A DNA stretch of 11,877 nucleotides from Oceanipulchritudo sp049975345 (GTDB lineage: Bacteria; Verrucomicrobiota; Verrucomicrobiia; Opitutales; Oceanipulchritudinaceae). The DNA lies in NCBI GenBank assembly GCA_049975345.1, contig JBNGDP010000111.1:1-11877 (forward strand). Direction: 5' to 3'. How positions within the stretch are numbered: position 1 is the stretch's first letter; each line of letters opens with the position of its first letter. Shown one piece after another: positions 1-6,522 of the stretch. The notes under the pieces were generated by a model. It ran no database searches. It saw nothing but the letters and a program-made list of their open reading frames with translations, and was not told the DNA's origin. Made by a program: the position numbers and the translations under genes.

Positions 1-33
1 TGGATCCATCCTTGTTAAAGCGGTGGTAAACGA

Positions 34-105
34 AGGGCTGAAGGTCCGCTGCCACGCCCTCAGCAGGAATTCCTGTGAAAGGACTGGGGCCGGGCTTTCA
101 GCCCT
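34..105. repeat. 72-bp imperfect palindrome, dispersed-repeat-like
   Basis: The outer arms 34-48 and 91-105 are inverted copies matching at 13 of 15 positions. At the exact same symmetry centre (between 69 and 70) lies a perfect 12-bp palindrome, CAGGAATTCCTG (64-75). The stretches between core and arms pair only partly. The right arm also contains its own small hairpin, GGGCT-TTC-AGCCC (92-104). No gene reads convincingly through it. The AGGGCTGAAAGCCC-type core resembles dispersed non-coding repeats I associate with GC-rich Verrucomicrobiota and Planctomycetota genomes, but that link is from memory. It could be a decayed REP-like or mobile palindromic unit, or a structured RNA 3' end from a gene left of the window. 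Confidence 0.6.
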
Positions 106-110
106 CACCT

Positions 111-266
111 GGGATTGTATCCATCACCCAGCCCTGCTCCCGCTTCGCCCTTGCGGGCTATGCGGGATCCGCTGGTATGGAATCCGGCCTTTGGCCGTCA
201 AGGCGCACCGTCCGCCGCGATGAAATTTCCAAAAAATTCCACGATGAACCAAAGAAATAGAGGACT
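111..266. other. non-coding stretch with small hairpins
   Basis: Short stem-loops lie close together: CCCGC...GCGGG with stems 139-143 and 153-157, and CGGCC-TTT-GGCCG at 185-197. Together with the palindrome to the left they suggest one composite repeat of about 165 bp. The only reading frames here are short and of odd composition. From about 222 to 262 the sequence becomes AT-richer, just before the heptamer array starts. I see no promoter, terminator or RNA gene that I could name. Confidence 0.4.
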
Positions 267-378
267 GTCCTTCGTCCTTAGTCCTTCGTCTTTCGTCCTT
301 CGTCCTTCGTCCTTCGTCTTTCGTCCTTCGTCCTTAGTCCTTCGTCTTTCGTCCTTCGTCCTTCGTCCTTCGTCCTTC
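267..378. repeat. heptamer tandem array, 16 units
   Basis: Sixteen uninterrupted 7-bp units of GTCCTTC (GAAGGAC on the minus strand) fill exactly 112 bp. Variants are GTCCTTA (units 2 and 10) and GTCTTTC (units 4, 8 and 12). The variants are ordered: units 1-8 (267-322) and 9-16 (323-378) form a direct duplication of a 56-bp block with one mismatch. The array enters the 3' end of the minus-strand permease gene, and its unit 10 supplies that gene's TAA stop. Because 7 is not a multiple of 3, the minus-strand translation cycles through RRTKDEG-like heptapeptides. Confidence 0.95.
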
Positions 379-1284
379 GACCGAATACACGGCCAGGGCG
401 CCCCAGATCAGGGCGAAGCCGGCGAGGACACCTTTGTTGACGGTTTCGCCGTAGAGGAGGGCGAGGCCGAAGTGGCAGCTGGGGACGATGTACTGTCCCA
501 TGCCCATGGTGCTGAGCTGGATGCGCCGGGCGGCATAGGCGAAAAGCAGAAGGGGGACGAGGGTGACAAAGCCGACGATCGCCAGGAAGAACTGGGTGGT
601 GGGCGTGGCGGCGAGGGCGGTGAGCGGTTGTTGGCCGGCCAGGATGATCAGCATGACGGCCGCCAGCGGCGAAAGCAGGAGCGTTTCCATTCCCAGACCG
701 GTAAGGGGGCCCAGTTGGCTGCGCTTTTTCATGAGGCCGTAGCCGCCCCAGGTCAGGGCAATGCTGACTGCCGCGAACGGGATTGCCGCGGCCTGGGAAA
801 TGATGATGCCGACTCCCGCCGCGGCGAGGCCGACCGCGATCCAGCGCCGCGTGCCCAGATGCTCTTTTTCGACAAAACGGCCCAGCAGAACGCTGACCAG
901 CGGGCAGAGAAAGTAACCGAGGCTCGATTCCAGAACCCGGTTGTTGTTGACCGCCCACATGAAGGAAAACCAGTTGACGGACAGCAGGGCGGCCGCAAGG
1001 AGGCTGTGGCGCAAGGTCCGGTTATTGCGCCACACCCTTGGAAAGTCCGCCCAGTCCCGGCGGACCCGCAGGATCAGCAGGCAGGAGGCCGCCGTCAGGA
1101 TCAGCCGGCAGTACAGCAGCTCGTCGGCCCCGATGCTGGTGAGCAGCTTCCAGTAGACCGGAATCAGGCCCCAGATGGCGTAGGCAAGGATGATGGCGGC
1201 AAGGCCACGGGCGGCGGGCAGCATTTGGGATGATGATTGAGATTGGGATTGGGATTGGGATTGGGAGTTAAAATGATTTGCCAT
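334..1284 (-). CDS. rarD: RarD-type EamA/DMT family permease
   Basis: This is an inner-membrane transporter of the drug/metabolite superfamily, RarD branch; the substrate in this organism is unknown. The protein is hydrophobic with about ten predicted membrane segments. Family motifs include AIWGLIPVYWKLL (residues 36-48), WAVNNNRVLESSLGYF (110-125) and GMGQYIVPS (261-269). The first 20 residues are an unusual Ser-Gln run encoded by a hexamer array, and the last 12 or so come from the heptamer array. The conserved core therefore spans only residues 22-303 or so. Met21 (codon 1222-1224) matches the usual family start. Neither it nor the first ATG at 1284 has a Shine-Dalgarno, so the true start is undecided. 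The gene diverges from the phosphofructokinase. Family assignment is secure; function is not. Confidence 0.88.
   Translation of the reverse strand: MANHFNSQSQSQSQSQSSSQMLPAARGLAAIILAYAIWGLIPVYWKLLTSIGADELLYCRLILTAASCLLILRVRRDWADFPRVWRNNRTLRHSLLAAALLSVNWFSFMWAVNNNRVLESSLGYFLCPLVSVLLGRFVEKEHLGTRRWIAVGLAAAGVGIIISQAAAIPFAAVSIALTWGGYGLMKKRSQLGPLTGLGMETLLLSPLAAVMLIILAGQQPLTALAATPTTQFFLAIVGFVTLVPLLLFAYAARRIQLSTMGMGQYIVPSCHFGLALLYGETVNKGVLAGFALIWGALAVYSVEGRRTKDEGRKTKD
1229..1264. repeat. hexamer tandem array (GATTGG)n
   Basis: The array reads GATGAT, GATTGA, then four perfect GATTGG units (1241-1264), six 6-bp steps in all. It lies at the start of the minus-strand permease gene and codes, in frame, for the alternating Ser-Gln run at its N-terminus. 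Gain or loss of a unit would keep the frame and change the run by one Ser-Gln pair. If translation really starts at the internal ATG (1222-1224), the array is instead 5' untranslated or promoter sequence. Confidence 0.9.
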
Positions 1285-1296
1285 GCAAATTCAAAG

Positions 1297-1325
1297 GCCA
1301 CAGGTTTGCGGTTTTGATCTTTAAT
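1297..1325 (+). promoter_or_regulatory. weak candidate promoter for phosphofructokinase
   Basis: A TTTAAT box (1320-1325, five of six matches to the sigma70 -10 consensus) sits in an unusually AT-rich patch just before the ATG at 1341. The hexamer 17 bp upstream (1297-1302, GCCACA) is a poor -35, so the call rests on the -10 and composition only. If real, the leader would be very short, fitting the lack of a Shine-Dalgarno there. Confidence 0.22.
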
Positions 1326-1340
1326 AAATTCGAAACAGAC

Positions 1341-2609
1341 ATGGCAGAAGAACTGACAGGAAACGTACTTGTAGCGCAGAGCGGCGGTCCGACCGCGGTC
1401 ATTAACGCAAGCCTTGCCGGGGTGATCGAGGAGGCCCTCAACCACGATTGTATCGAGGAGATCTACGGTGGTTTGAACGGGATCCTGGGGATCCTTCAGG
1501 AACGTCTCATCGACCTTGCCGAAGAGCCCCAGCAAGCCATCCGGGGACTGCGGTACACGCCTGCCTCGGCGCTGGGAAGCTGCCGCTTCAAGCTGAAAAA
1601 AGATGCTGATCTTCAACGGGTTGTTGAAGTCTTTCAGGCGCACAACATCCGGTATTTTTTCTACATCGGGGGGAATGATTCGCAGGACACCGCGGACAAG
1701 ATTTCCAAGCTGGCGGCCTCCGTTGGATGGGAAATGCGGGTGATCGGGATCCCCAAGACGGTGGACAACGACCTTATTGTCACCGACCACACGCCCGGCT
1801 ACGGGTCGGCCATCAAGAACGTCGCCACCATTGTTCGTGAGCTTGCCTGTGACGCCGAAGCGATGGGGCAGCACGACATGGTGTATATCCTCGAGGTCAT
1901 GGGGCGCAGCGCGGGTTGGATCGCCGCCGGGGCCACCCTCGCCAAACGCCGTGACCATCCGAACGATCCTCCCCATCTTATCTATCTTCCCGAAGTCGCT
2001 TTCGAGACCAACAAGTTCCTCGATGATGTGGCGGAGGTCCTCAAGAAGGAAAAATACTGCCTGATCGTCGTCGGCGAGGGACTGGTGGACAGCGACGGGA
2101 ATTACATCTCCACTTCCGATTCCGGCCAGGACAGCTTCGGGCATTCACAACTGGGTGGTGCGGGCGACTACCTGAAAAGCCTGATCGACCAGCATTTCAC
2201 GGGCATCAAAACCCGTTCCTTCCGTCCGGGCCACTCACTCCGGGCAGCCGCGGTGACCGCCTCCAAGGCCGACAACGATGAGGCTTACCTTACGGGGCGA
2301 GCGGCCGTTCGTGCGGCCCTCGAAGGGATCACCGACAAGATGGTGACCCTGACCCGCGGGGATTCCGAGAGTTACGTCTGCGAGACCGGCCTGGCCGACC
2401 TCAGTGAAATCGCCAACGGGGTCAAGCACCTGCCGGCCTCCTGGATCAATGAGGACGGTGTCTCCCTCAACTACCAGTTCGTCAAGTACGCCCAGCCGCT
2501 CATCCAGGGCGAGGTCAGCATCCCCCACGAGAACGGGCTCCCCAATTTCGTCAAGCTGGGCAAGGTCCCGGTGGAGCAGACCCTGCCGCCCTACGAGATT
2601 ACCGGTTAA
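1341..2609 (+). CDS. pfp: pyrophosphate-type 6-phosphofructokinase
   Basis: Phosphorylates fructose 6-phosphate to fructose 1,6-bisphosphate in cytosolic glycolysis; the PPi-linked form is reversible. The 422-residue protein has the N-terminal donor loop VAQSGGPTAVINAS, GGNDS (110-114), PKTVDND (138-144) with Asp142 as the expected catalytic base, and the sugar-phosphate motif MGRSAGW. Two positions that set donor choice in the family point to PPi: Asp113, where E. coli ATP-PFK has Gly104, and Lys139, where it has Gly124. Donor use is inferred from these residues, not proven. I chose the ATG at 1341 because homology begins right after it; the upstream TTG (1278) would add 21 unrelated residues and overlap the divergent gene. 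There is no Shine-Dalgarno. It converges on the rhamnulokinase gene with a 19-bp gap. Confidence 0.93.
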   Translation: MAEELTGNVLVAQSGGPTAVINASLAGVIEEALNHDCIEEIYGGLNGILGILQERLIDLAEEPQQAIRGLRYTPASALGSCRFKLKKDADLQRVVEVFQAHNIRYFFYIGGNDSQDTADKISKLAASVGWEMRVIGIPKTVDNDLIVTDHTPGYGSAIKNVATIVRELACDAEAMGQHDMVYILEVMGRSAGWIAAGATLAKRRDHPNDPPHLIYLPEVAFETNKFLDDVAEVLKKEKYCLIVVGEGLVDSDGNYISTSDSGQDSFGHSQLGGAGDYLKSLIDQHFTGIKTRSFRPGHSLRAAAVTASKADNDEAYLTGRAAVRAALEGITDKMVTLTRGDSESYVCETGLADLSEIANGVKHLPASWINEDGVSLNYQFVKYAQPLIQGEVSIPHENGLPNFVKLGKVPVEQTLPPYEITG

Positions 2610-2628
2610 CGGGACTGCGGGCCCACCC

Positions 2629-4038
2629 TCAGGCCGGTTGGTAGACCCTTGTTGAAAGCGATGGCCGGATCAGGTCGTGGAACTCGCTGAGGGAGCTTAT
2701 TTTTCCGAGAGCGAGCAGCTGGTAGGCCATGTTGCCGACGCTGGTCGCCTCGAGGTTGAAGCTCGTCACCCGCTTGCCGGAATAATCCGCCAGCATCTGG
2801 CAGAGCAGGCCGTTCTTGGAGCCGCCGCCGACGATGACGATGTTGTCGAACTGGGTGGATAGGATGCTTTCGAATTTCCGGGAGGTGGCGCTGACGCTGG
2901 CCCCCAGGCTTGCGCAGATCAGGGCGACGTAGCCGGGCAGGTCCTGCGGCGGCCTTGCTCCCCTCGATTGCAGCTGGGCGTCGATCGCCTCCTTCATGAC
3001 CGGCGGATTGAAAAGGGACGCGTCGCCCGTGTCGATCAGCACCTCCGGCTTGCCGCATTCGGAGGCGGCGGAAATAAGGGCGCTCCATTCGGCGTCCGAT
3101 TGCGGACGCTTGTCAAAGGAGGGAATGGTCCGTTCCAGCAACCAGAGGCCGAGCAGGATCTTGTTCGGCCGGTAGCCGCCGGTGCCGGTGCGTTCGTTGG
3201 AGACACCCAGCTCGAAGGCCTCCTCACCCAGGCAGGGCTTTTCCGTTATCCCGCCCGCCAGCATCCAGGTGCCGCTGGAGACAATCAGGCTGTTGCCGTC
3301 CAGCGGAATCGCCTCGAAGGCGCAGGAGGTGTCATGCCCCGGCACCAGGGCCACCTGCAGGTCGCCCAGGTCCCTCGATGTGGTGACCGGCCCCAGCAGG
3401 CGGCCGGCCGCCGCCGGCTGCCCCAGCCAGCCCTCCGGGATCCCGAAATAGGCAAGGGCTTCCCTTGACCACTCCCGCCCCTTGACATCCAGCAATTGGG
3501 TCGTGCTGGCGTGCGAGAATTCGCAGCCGCTCTTCCCGCTGAGGAGGAAATTGAAGTATTCGGGAAGGAGCATCACTTTTTCCCCGATCTCCCTCAGGCC
3601 CGGGAAGGCCTCGAGGGTTTCCATCAGCTGGAGTCCCGTGTTGTAGTTGACAAGGGGAAGGCCGGTCAGGTCGAAAAGGCGCCGCCCGCCCCCGCTTTCA
3701 CGGATCCGTTTCAAGACCGGGTTGGTCCGCTCGTCCCGGTAGGCGTGCACAGGGAAGGCGAGGCGGCCCGTTTTGTCGGTAATGACATGGTCCACGCCCC
3801 AGGTGTCGACCCCGCAGCTGGCCAGTTCCGGGAAAAGCCGCCTGGCCTCGTGCAGGCCCTTCTGCACCTCCTCGAAAAGACGGCCCACATCCCAATAGAG
3901 ATGCGGCTTGAGAGTGGAAAAGGAATTGGGAAAGCGGTGGGCTTCGGTCAGCTCGACCCCCTCGCGGGTGACCTGTCCGACGATAACGCGCCCACTGGTC
4001 GCTCCAAGGTCAATGGCGGCTACGGTGGTCTTCGGCAT
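2629..4038 (-). CDS. rhaB: rhamnulokinase (FGGY family)
   Basis: Phosphorylates L-rhamnulose to L-rhamnulose 1-phosphate, the second step of rhamnose breakdown after the isomerase. The 469-residue protein is full length. Seen in order: the N-terminal ATPase phosphate loop AIDLGATSGRVIV (8-20), VDTWGVDHV (77-85), AYRDERTNP (99-107), GHDTSCAF (234-241) with Asp236 as the expected catalytic base, SSGTWML (254-260), and the second-domain nucleotide motif IVGGGSKN (402-409). These match E. coli RhaB closely, so rhamnulokinase is preferred over other FGGY sugar kinases. The gene lies 30 bp downstream of a DeoR-family regulator on the same strand and probably shares its transcript. The isomerase and aldolase genes are not in this window. 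Confidence 0.9.
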   Translation of the reverse strand: MPKTTVAAIDLGATSGRVIVGQVTREGVELTEAHRFPNSFSTLKPHLYWDVGRLFEEVQKGLHEARRLFPELASCGVDTWGVDHVITDKTGRLAFPVHAYRDERTNPVLKRIRESGGGRRLFDLTGLPLVNYNTGLQLMETLEAFPGLREIGEKVMLLPEYFNFLLSGKSGCEFSHASTTQLLDVKGREWSREALAYFGIPEGWLGQPAAAGRLLGPVTTSRDLGDLQVALVPGHDTSCAFEAIPLDGNSLIVSSGTWMLAGGITEKPCLGEEAFELGVSNERTGTGGYRPNKILLGLWLLERTIPSFDKRPQSDAEWSALISAASECGKPEVLIDTGDASLFNPPVMKEAIDAQLQSRGARPPQDLPGYVALICASLGASVSATSRKFESILSTQFDNIVIVGGGSKNGLLCQMLADYSGKRVTSFNLEATSVGNMAYQLLALGKISSLSEFHDLIRPSLSTRVYQPA

Positions 4039-4068
4039 TGTGGTGATCGGGTTTTGAGGTTGGTGTTT

Positions 4069-4833
4069 TCAGCAAAGGATGAGTTCGGTTCCGTTTTCCT
4101 TCAGGGTCTGCCGGAGGAATCCGGATTTACCATTGGTGGTCACGATGGAGAGGCGGGACTGGTAGCGCGTGGTCAGGGTGAGGGAACGCTTTCCGAGCTT
4201 CGAGCCGTCCGCCACAATCAGGGTGCGCTGCGCTGACTGGATCATTTTTCGCTGGAAACTGGCCAGCATCGCGTTGCTGTTCCAGACCCCTTCCCCATCC
4301 AGGCCCGCGCAACCGAGAATCGCCATGTCGACACGCATCTCCTCGAGGGCGGATTCACAAAGCGGCCCGTACAGGACCCCGAGGCGGTTGTACAGGGTCC
4401 CCCCCGTCAGGATCGTCTCACAGGCGCTGACCTCGTTCAGCAGCGCCGCGATGGGAAGGGAGTTGGTGATGATGACCAGCCGCTTGTCGAGGATCGCCTT
4501 GGCCACCGCGTAGGTGGTCGTTCCCCCGTCGATCATGATCGTCATCCCGTCCTGGACAATCTCCGCCACCCTCGCCGCGATGCGATGCTTCTCCTCCGCA
4601 TGCGTGTCGTCCTGGGTGATGAAATCGTACCCCCCTCCCGAGGTGTCCTCCACAAGGCTTGCCCCCCCATGGTGGCGGTGAATCACACCCGCCGCCTCCA
4701 GCTCGTTCAGCGCCCGCCGGATCGTCGAAAGGCTGGTGTCGAACTGCTTCGCCAGCACGTGCAGGTCCGCATACTTGTGCTCGCGGATGTAGGCCTCGAT
4801 CAGGTCGAGGCGCTGCTTGTTGGTCATGGCCAT
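4069..4833 (-). CDS. DeoR-family transcriptional regulator, probable rhamnose regulator
   Basis: A 254-residue sugar-responsive repressor-type protein. Residues 4-60 form the winged helix-turn-helix, with the recognition segment STIRRALNELEAAGVIHRHH and the HGGA end of the DeoR signature. Residues about 80-240 form the DeoR sensor domain, with phosphate-binding-type motifs IDGGTTT (101-107), ITNS (122-125) and LTGGTL (142-147). Its position directly upstream of rhaB suggests it controls rhamnose genes and senses a rhamnose phosphate intermediate. Bacillus subtilis uses a DeoR-family RhaR next to rhaB in the same way. The start may be the first ATG (4833) or the second, two codons later; neither has a Shine-Dalgarno. 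The specific ligand is inferred, and the family is clear. Confidence 0.9.
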   Translation of the reverse strand: MAMTNKQRLDLIEAYIREHKYADLHVLAKQFDTSLSTIRRALNELEAAGVIHRHHGGASLVEDTSGGGYDFITQDDTHAEEKHRIAARVAEIVQDGMTIMIDGGTTTYAVAKAILDKRLVIITNSLPIAALLNEVSACETILTGGTLYNRLGVLYGPLCESALEEMRVDMAILGCAGLDGEGVWNSNAMLASFQRKMIQSAQRTLIVADGSKLGKRSLTLTTRYQSRLSIVTTNGKSGFLRQTLKENGTELILC

Positions 4834-4840
4834 TTATGGA

Positions 4841-4872
4841 AGAATCTGAACACTTTTGGCAGAATTTGTCAA
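4841..4872 (-). promoter_or_regulatory. candidate promoter/operator upstream of the DeoR gene
   Basis: On the minus strand a perfect TTGACA -35 (4872-4867) is followed after 17 bp by TCAGAT (4849-4844), which matches the -10 consensus at only three of six positions. Overlapping both boxes are two direct repeats: AGAATCTG (4841-4848) and AGAATTTG (4861-4868) on the plus strand. They match at seven of eight bases and are spaced 20 bp apart, about two helical turns. This geometry would suit autorepression by the regulator. Start-site spacing implies an almost leaderless transcript. The binding role is inference. Confidence 0.4.
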
Positions 4873-4920
4873 TGAACGGATGGGGTCGGTCCTTGGATTT
4901 TGGCCTTGAGGGCGACGTGC

Positions 4921-5868
4921 TCAAGGAGAGGGATGCAGGACATGGAGGACCACTTCGGGCGGACAATTGTAGCGGACGGGGATGTGGCAGGCGCCGGTCC
5001 CGGTGGTGGTATAGCCGGTCAGGGAGCGGTGGCGCCAGGGGCCGCGGAAGAGGGAACGGGGAATTGCTTCCATGCCGACGAGGGAGAGCCCGCCCGGCAG
5101 GCAAACCTGGCCTCCATGGGTATGGCCGCTGAGCATGAGATGGAAGCCCGCCTCCTGGGCGACCGGGGCGACCTGCGGGCTGTGGCTGAGGAGGATGCGC
5201 GGGGGGCCGTCCGGGCACTGGTGCGCGGCCTGAAAGACATCCTCCATGCGGAAAAGGTAGGGATCGTCGATACCGGCAAGGGCGAATGTTCCTTCCGGAC
5301 GCTCGATGGTCACGGCTTCGTTGACCAGGATCGGCAAGCCCATCTCCTCGAGGGCGGCCCCGAGGCTGGCGGTATCATGATTGCCGAGGACCCCGAAACG
5401 GCCGTTTACCGGGGGAGGCAGGGTTTCCAGGACTTCCCGCATGAGGCGGAGGGCATGCCCATGGGTGGGATGGGCCCCCTCGCAATAGTCACCCGTAAAG
5501 ACGGCCAGGTCGCAGCGCAGGCCGGCCAGGATCCGGCGCAGGGGGGGCATCAAGGCTGGATCCAAGTCGATGTGCAGGTCGGAAACCTGGAGGATGCGGT
5601 ACCCGTCCAACCCGGTGGGCCAGGTATTGAGGGAATGGTCCCGGCGGGTGAGACGGAGATCCTGGAAATTCCGGTATCCGCGGGGGTACAGGCCGCTGGC
5701 CCGCAGGCTCCACCTCAGCAGACGGTAGGGCAGCGGGAGGGGCACGCGGCGGCCCGGTGTCCCGGGACCGCTGAATCCGAGGCGGCGGGCCTCGATCCGC
5801 TGTCGCCTTTCAATCCATTGGGATTCCCACCGGGAGGGAAAGTCGGCCCCCTGCCATTGCTGCGTCAT
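4921..5868 (-). CDS. calcineurin-like metallophosphoesterase (YaeI/YkuE type), possible LpxG
   Basis: A 315-residue two-metal phosphoesterase. The full ligand set is visible: DLH (97-99), GDY (126-128), GNHD (162-165), SHSP (228-231) and GHTHGGQ (248-254). The HTHGGQ ending and overall order fit the YaeI/YkuE branch. In Chlamydia a member of this branch, LpxG, is the UDP-2,3-diacylglucosamine pyrophosphatase of lipid A synthesis, so that role is possible here, but substrate cannot be read from sequence. No N-terminal membrane helix or signal peptide is apparent; residues 18-45 are Arg-rich. I chose the ATG at 5868. The frame stays open far upstream, but only as antisense of ribH. The gene diverges from ribH and lies 87 bp upstream of the DeoR gene. 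Confidence 0.85.
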   Translation of the reverse strand: MTQQWQGADFPSRWESQWIERRQRIEARRLGFSGPGTPGRRVPLPLPYRLLRWSLRASGLYPRGYRNFQDLRLTRRDHSLNTWPTGLDGYRILQVSDLHIDLDPALMPPLRRILAGLRCDLAVFTGDYCEGAHPTHGHALRLMREVLETLPPPVNGRFGVLGNHDTASLGAALEEMGLPILVNEAVTIERPEGTFALAGIDDPYLFRMEDVFQAAHQCPDGPPRILLSHSPQVAPVAQEAGFHLMLSGHTHGGQVCLPGGLSLVGMEAIPRSLFRGPWRHRSLTGYTTTGTGACHIPVRYNCPPEVVLHVLHPSP

Positions 5869-5958
5869 CTTCCAGCAACTTGGCCTCTGAAGAGCCGCTA
5901 TGCAAGGGCGCACTGCTCCCTTGACTTGTGAACGGGGCCGTTCAATTTGACCCTCCTG
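5869..5958. promoter_or_regulatory. divergent intergenic region with 16-bp palindrome
   Basis: Ninety bases separate the starts of the phosphoesterase and ribH genes. They contain TGAACGG-GG-CCGTTCA (5929-5944), a perfect 7-bp inverted repeat with a 2-bp centre, which could be an operator or a tight hairpin. A TTGACT hexamer (5921-5926) precedes it, but no acceptable -10 follows at 16-18 bp. The region is too short and lacks the conserved pattern for an FMN riboswitch. Confidence 0.4.
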
Positions 5959-6522
5959 ATGAGCACGGATAATCCAGAGCGACTGGCAATCGACGGCGAA
6001 GGCTTTCGCGTCGGTATTGTGGCTGCGCGGTACAATTTTAACCTTGTCAACTCGCTGCTGGAGTCGGTCCTCGAAACCCTGGACGGTTGCGGGGTGCGGC
6101 AGCAGGACATCGAGACCCTGCGGGTGCCGGGCTCCAACGAAATCCCCTACATCGCGGCGATGATGGCCAAGACCGGTTCCTTCGATGTGATCATCGCCCT
6201 GGGCCTTATCATCGCCGGTGAAACCGAGCACCACAGCATCATCGCCCACTCCACCGCCCACGCCCTCCAGTCGGTGGGCATCCGCTTTGAAATCCCCGTC
6301 GTCAACGGGATCATCACGGTACAGAACCTGCGGCAGGCGGAGGACCGGATCACCGGCGAGCTCAACCGCGGGGCCGAGTTCGCGCATACCGCCCTCGAGA
6401 TGGCGCAGGCCAATGATTCCATGCTGAAGCGTATTCTCGACCAGGACATGGAGGATTTTCCCGACGACCTGGACTGGATGGACGACCTCGAGGAGGACGA
6501 CCCGGAGGACTGGCGCAAATGA
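5959..6522 (+). CDS. ribH: 6,7-dimethyl-8-ribityllumazine synthase, divergent, with acidic tail
   Basis: Condenses 5-amino-6-ribitylaminouracil with dihydroxybutanone phosphate to give lumazine, the penultimate step of riboflavin synthesis; family members form pentamers or icosahedral capsids. Core motifs are ARYNFNLV (23-30), VPGSNEIP (56-63), GETEHH (87-92) with His91 at the catalytic position, and NGIIT (116-120). Compared with Bacillus RibH, the pocket Phe of VPGAFEIP is Asn60, the Phe before GIVT is Asn116, and the Arg of VIRG is Ala. Arg130 and Arg137 keep the phosphate-site charge. Residues 161-187 form an extra tail with 15 acidic residues out of 27. I chose the ATG at 5959 over TTG at 5947. 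It overlaps nusB by 4 bp. The family is clear; the altered pocket leaves activity slightly uncertain. Confidence 0.87.
   Translation: MSTDNPERLAIDGEGFRVGIVAARYNFNLVNSLLESVLETLDGCGVRQQDIETLRVPGSNEIPYIAAMMAKTGSFDVIIALGLIIAGETEHHSIIAHSTAHALQSVGIRFEIPVVNGIITVQNLRQAEDRITGELNRGAEFAHTALEMAQANDSMLKRILDQDMEDFPDDLDWMDDLEEDDPEDWRK

Noticed and set aside
23..223. Small plus-strand open frame of 66 codons
   Set aside because: It lies in the palindromic repeat region, has Cys/Arg/Pro/His-rich odd composition and no ribosome-binding site; it is more likely repeat DNA read as protein.
267..378. CRISPR array
   Set aside because: Units are 7 bp with no spacers; this is a plain tandem array.
115..1233. Long plus-strand open frame of 372 codons
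   Set aside because: It is the antisense shadow of the RarD gene and crosses the heptamer array only because that frame escapes the array's stops. Its protein is Gln/Gly/Arg/Asp-rich with no family motif.
1278..1340. TTG start extending the phosphofructokinase by 21 residues
   Set aside because: The added residues have no family match, and the start would overlap the divergent gene; the ATG at 1341 fits the family length.
1164..2144. Minus-strand open frame of 326 codons
   Set aside because: It is antisense to the phosphofructokinase and has no recognisable motif.
2610..2628. Bidirectional terminator between phosphofructokinase and rhaB
   Set aside because: The 19-bp gap has no stable stem followed by a T-run in either direction.
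5869..5958. FMN riboswitch before ribH
   Set aside because: The gap is too short and lacks the conserved multi-helix RFN pattern.
5869..6387. N-terminal extension of the phosphoesterase frame
   Set aside because: It is antisense to ribH and contributes no phosphoesterase motif.
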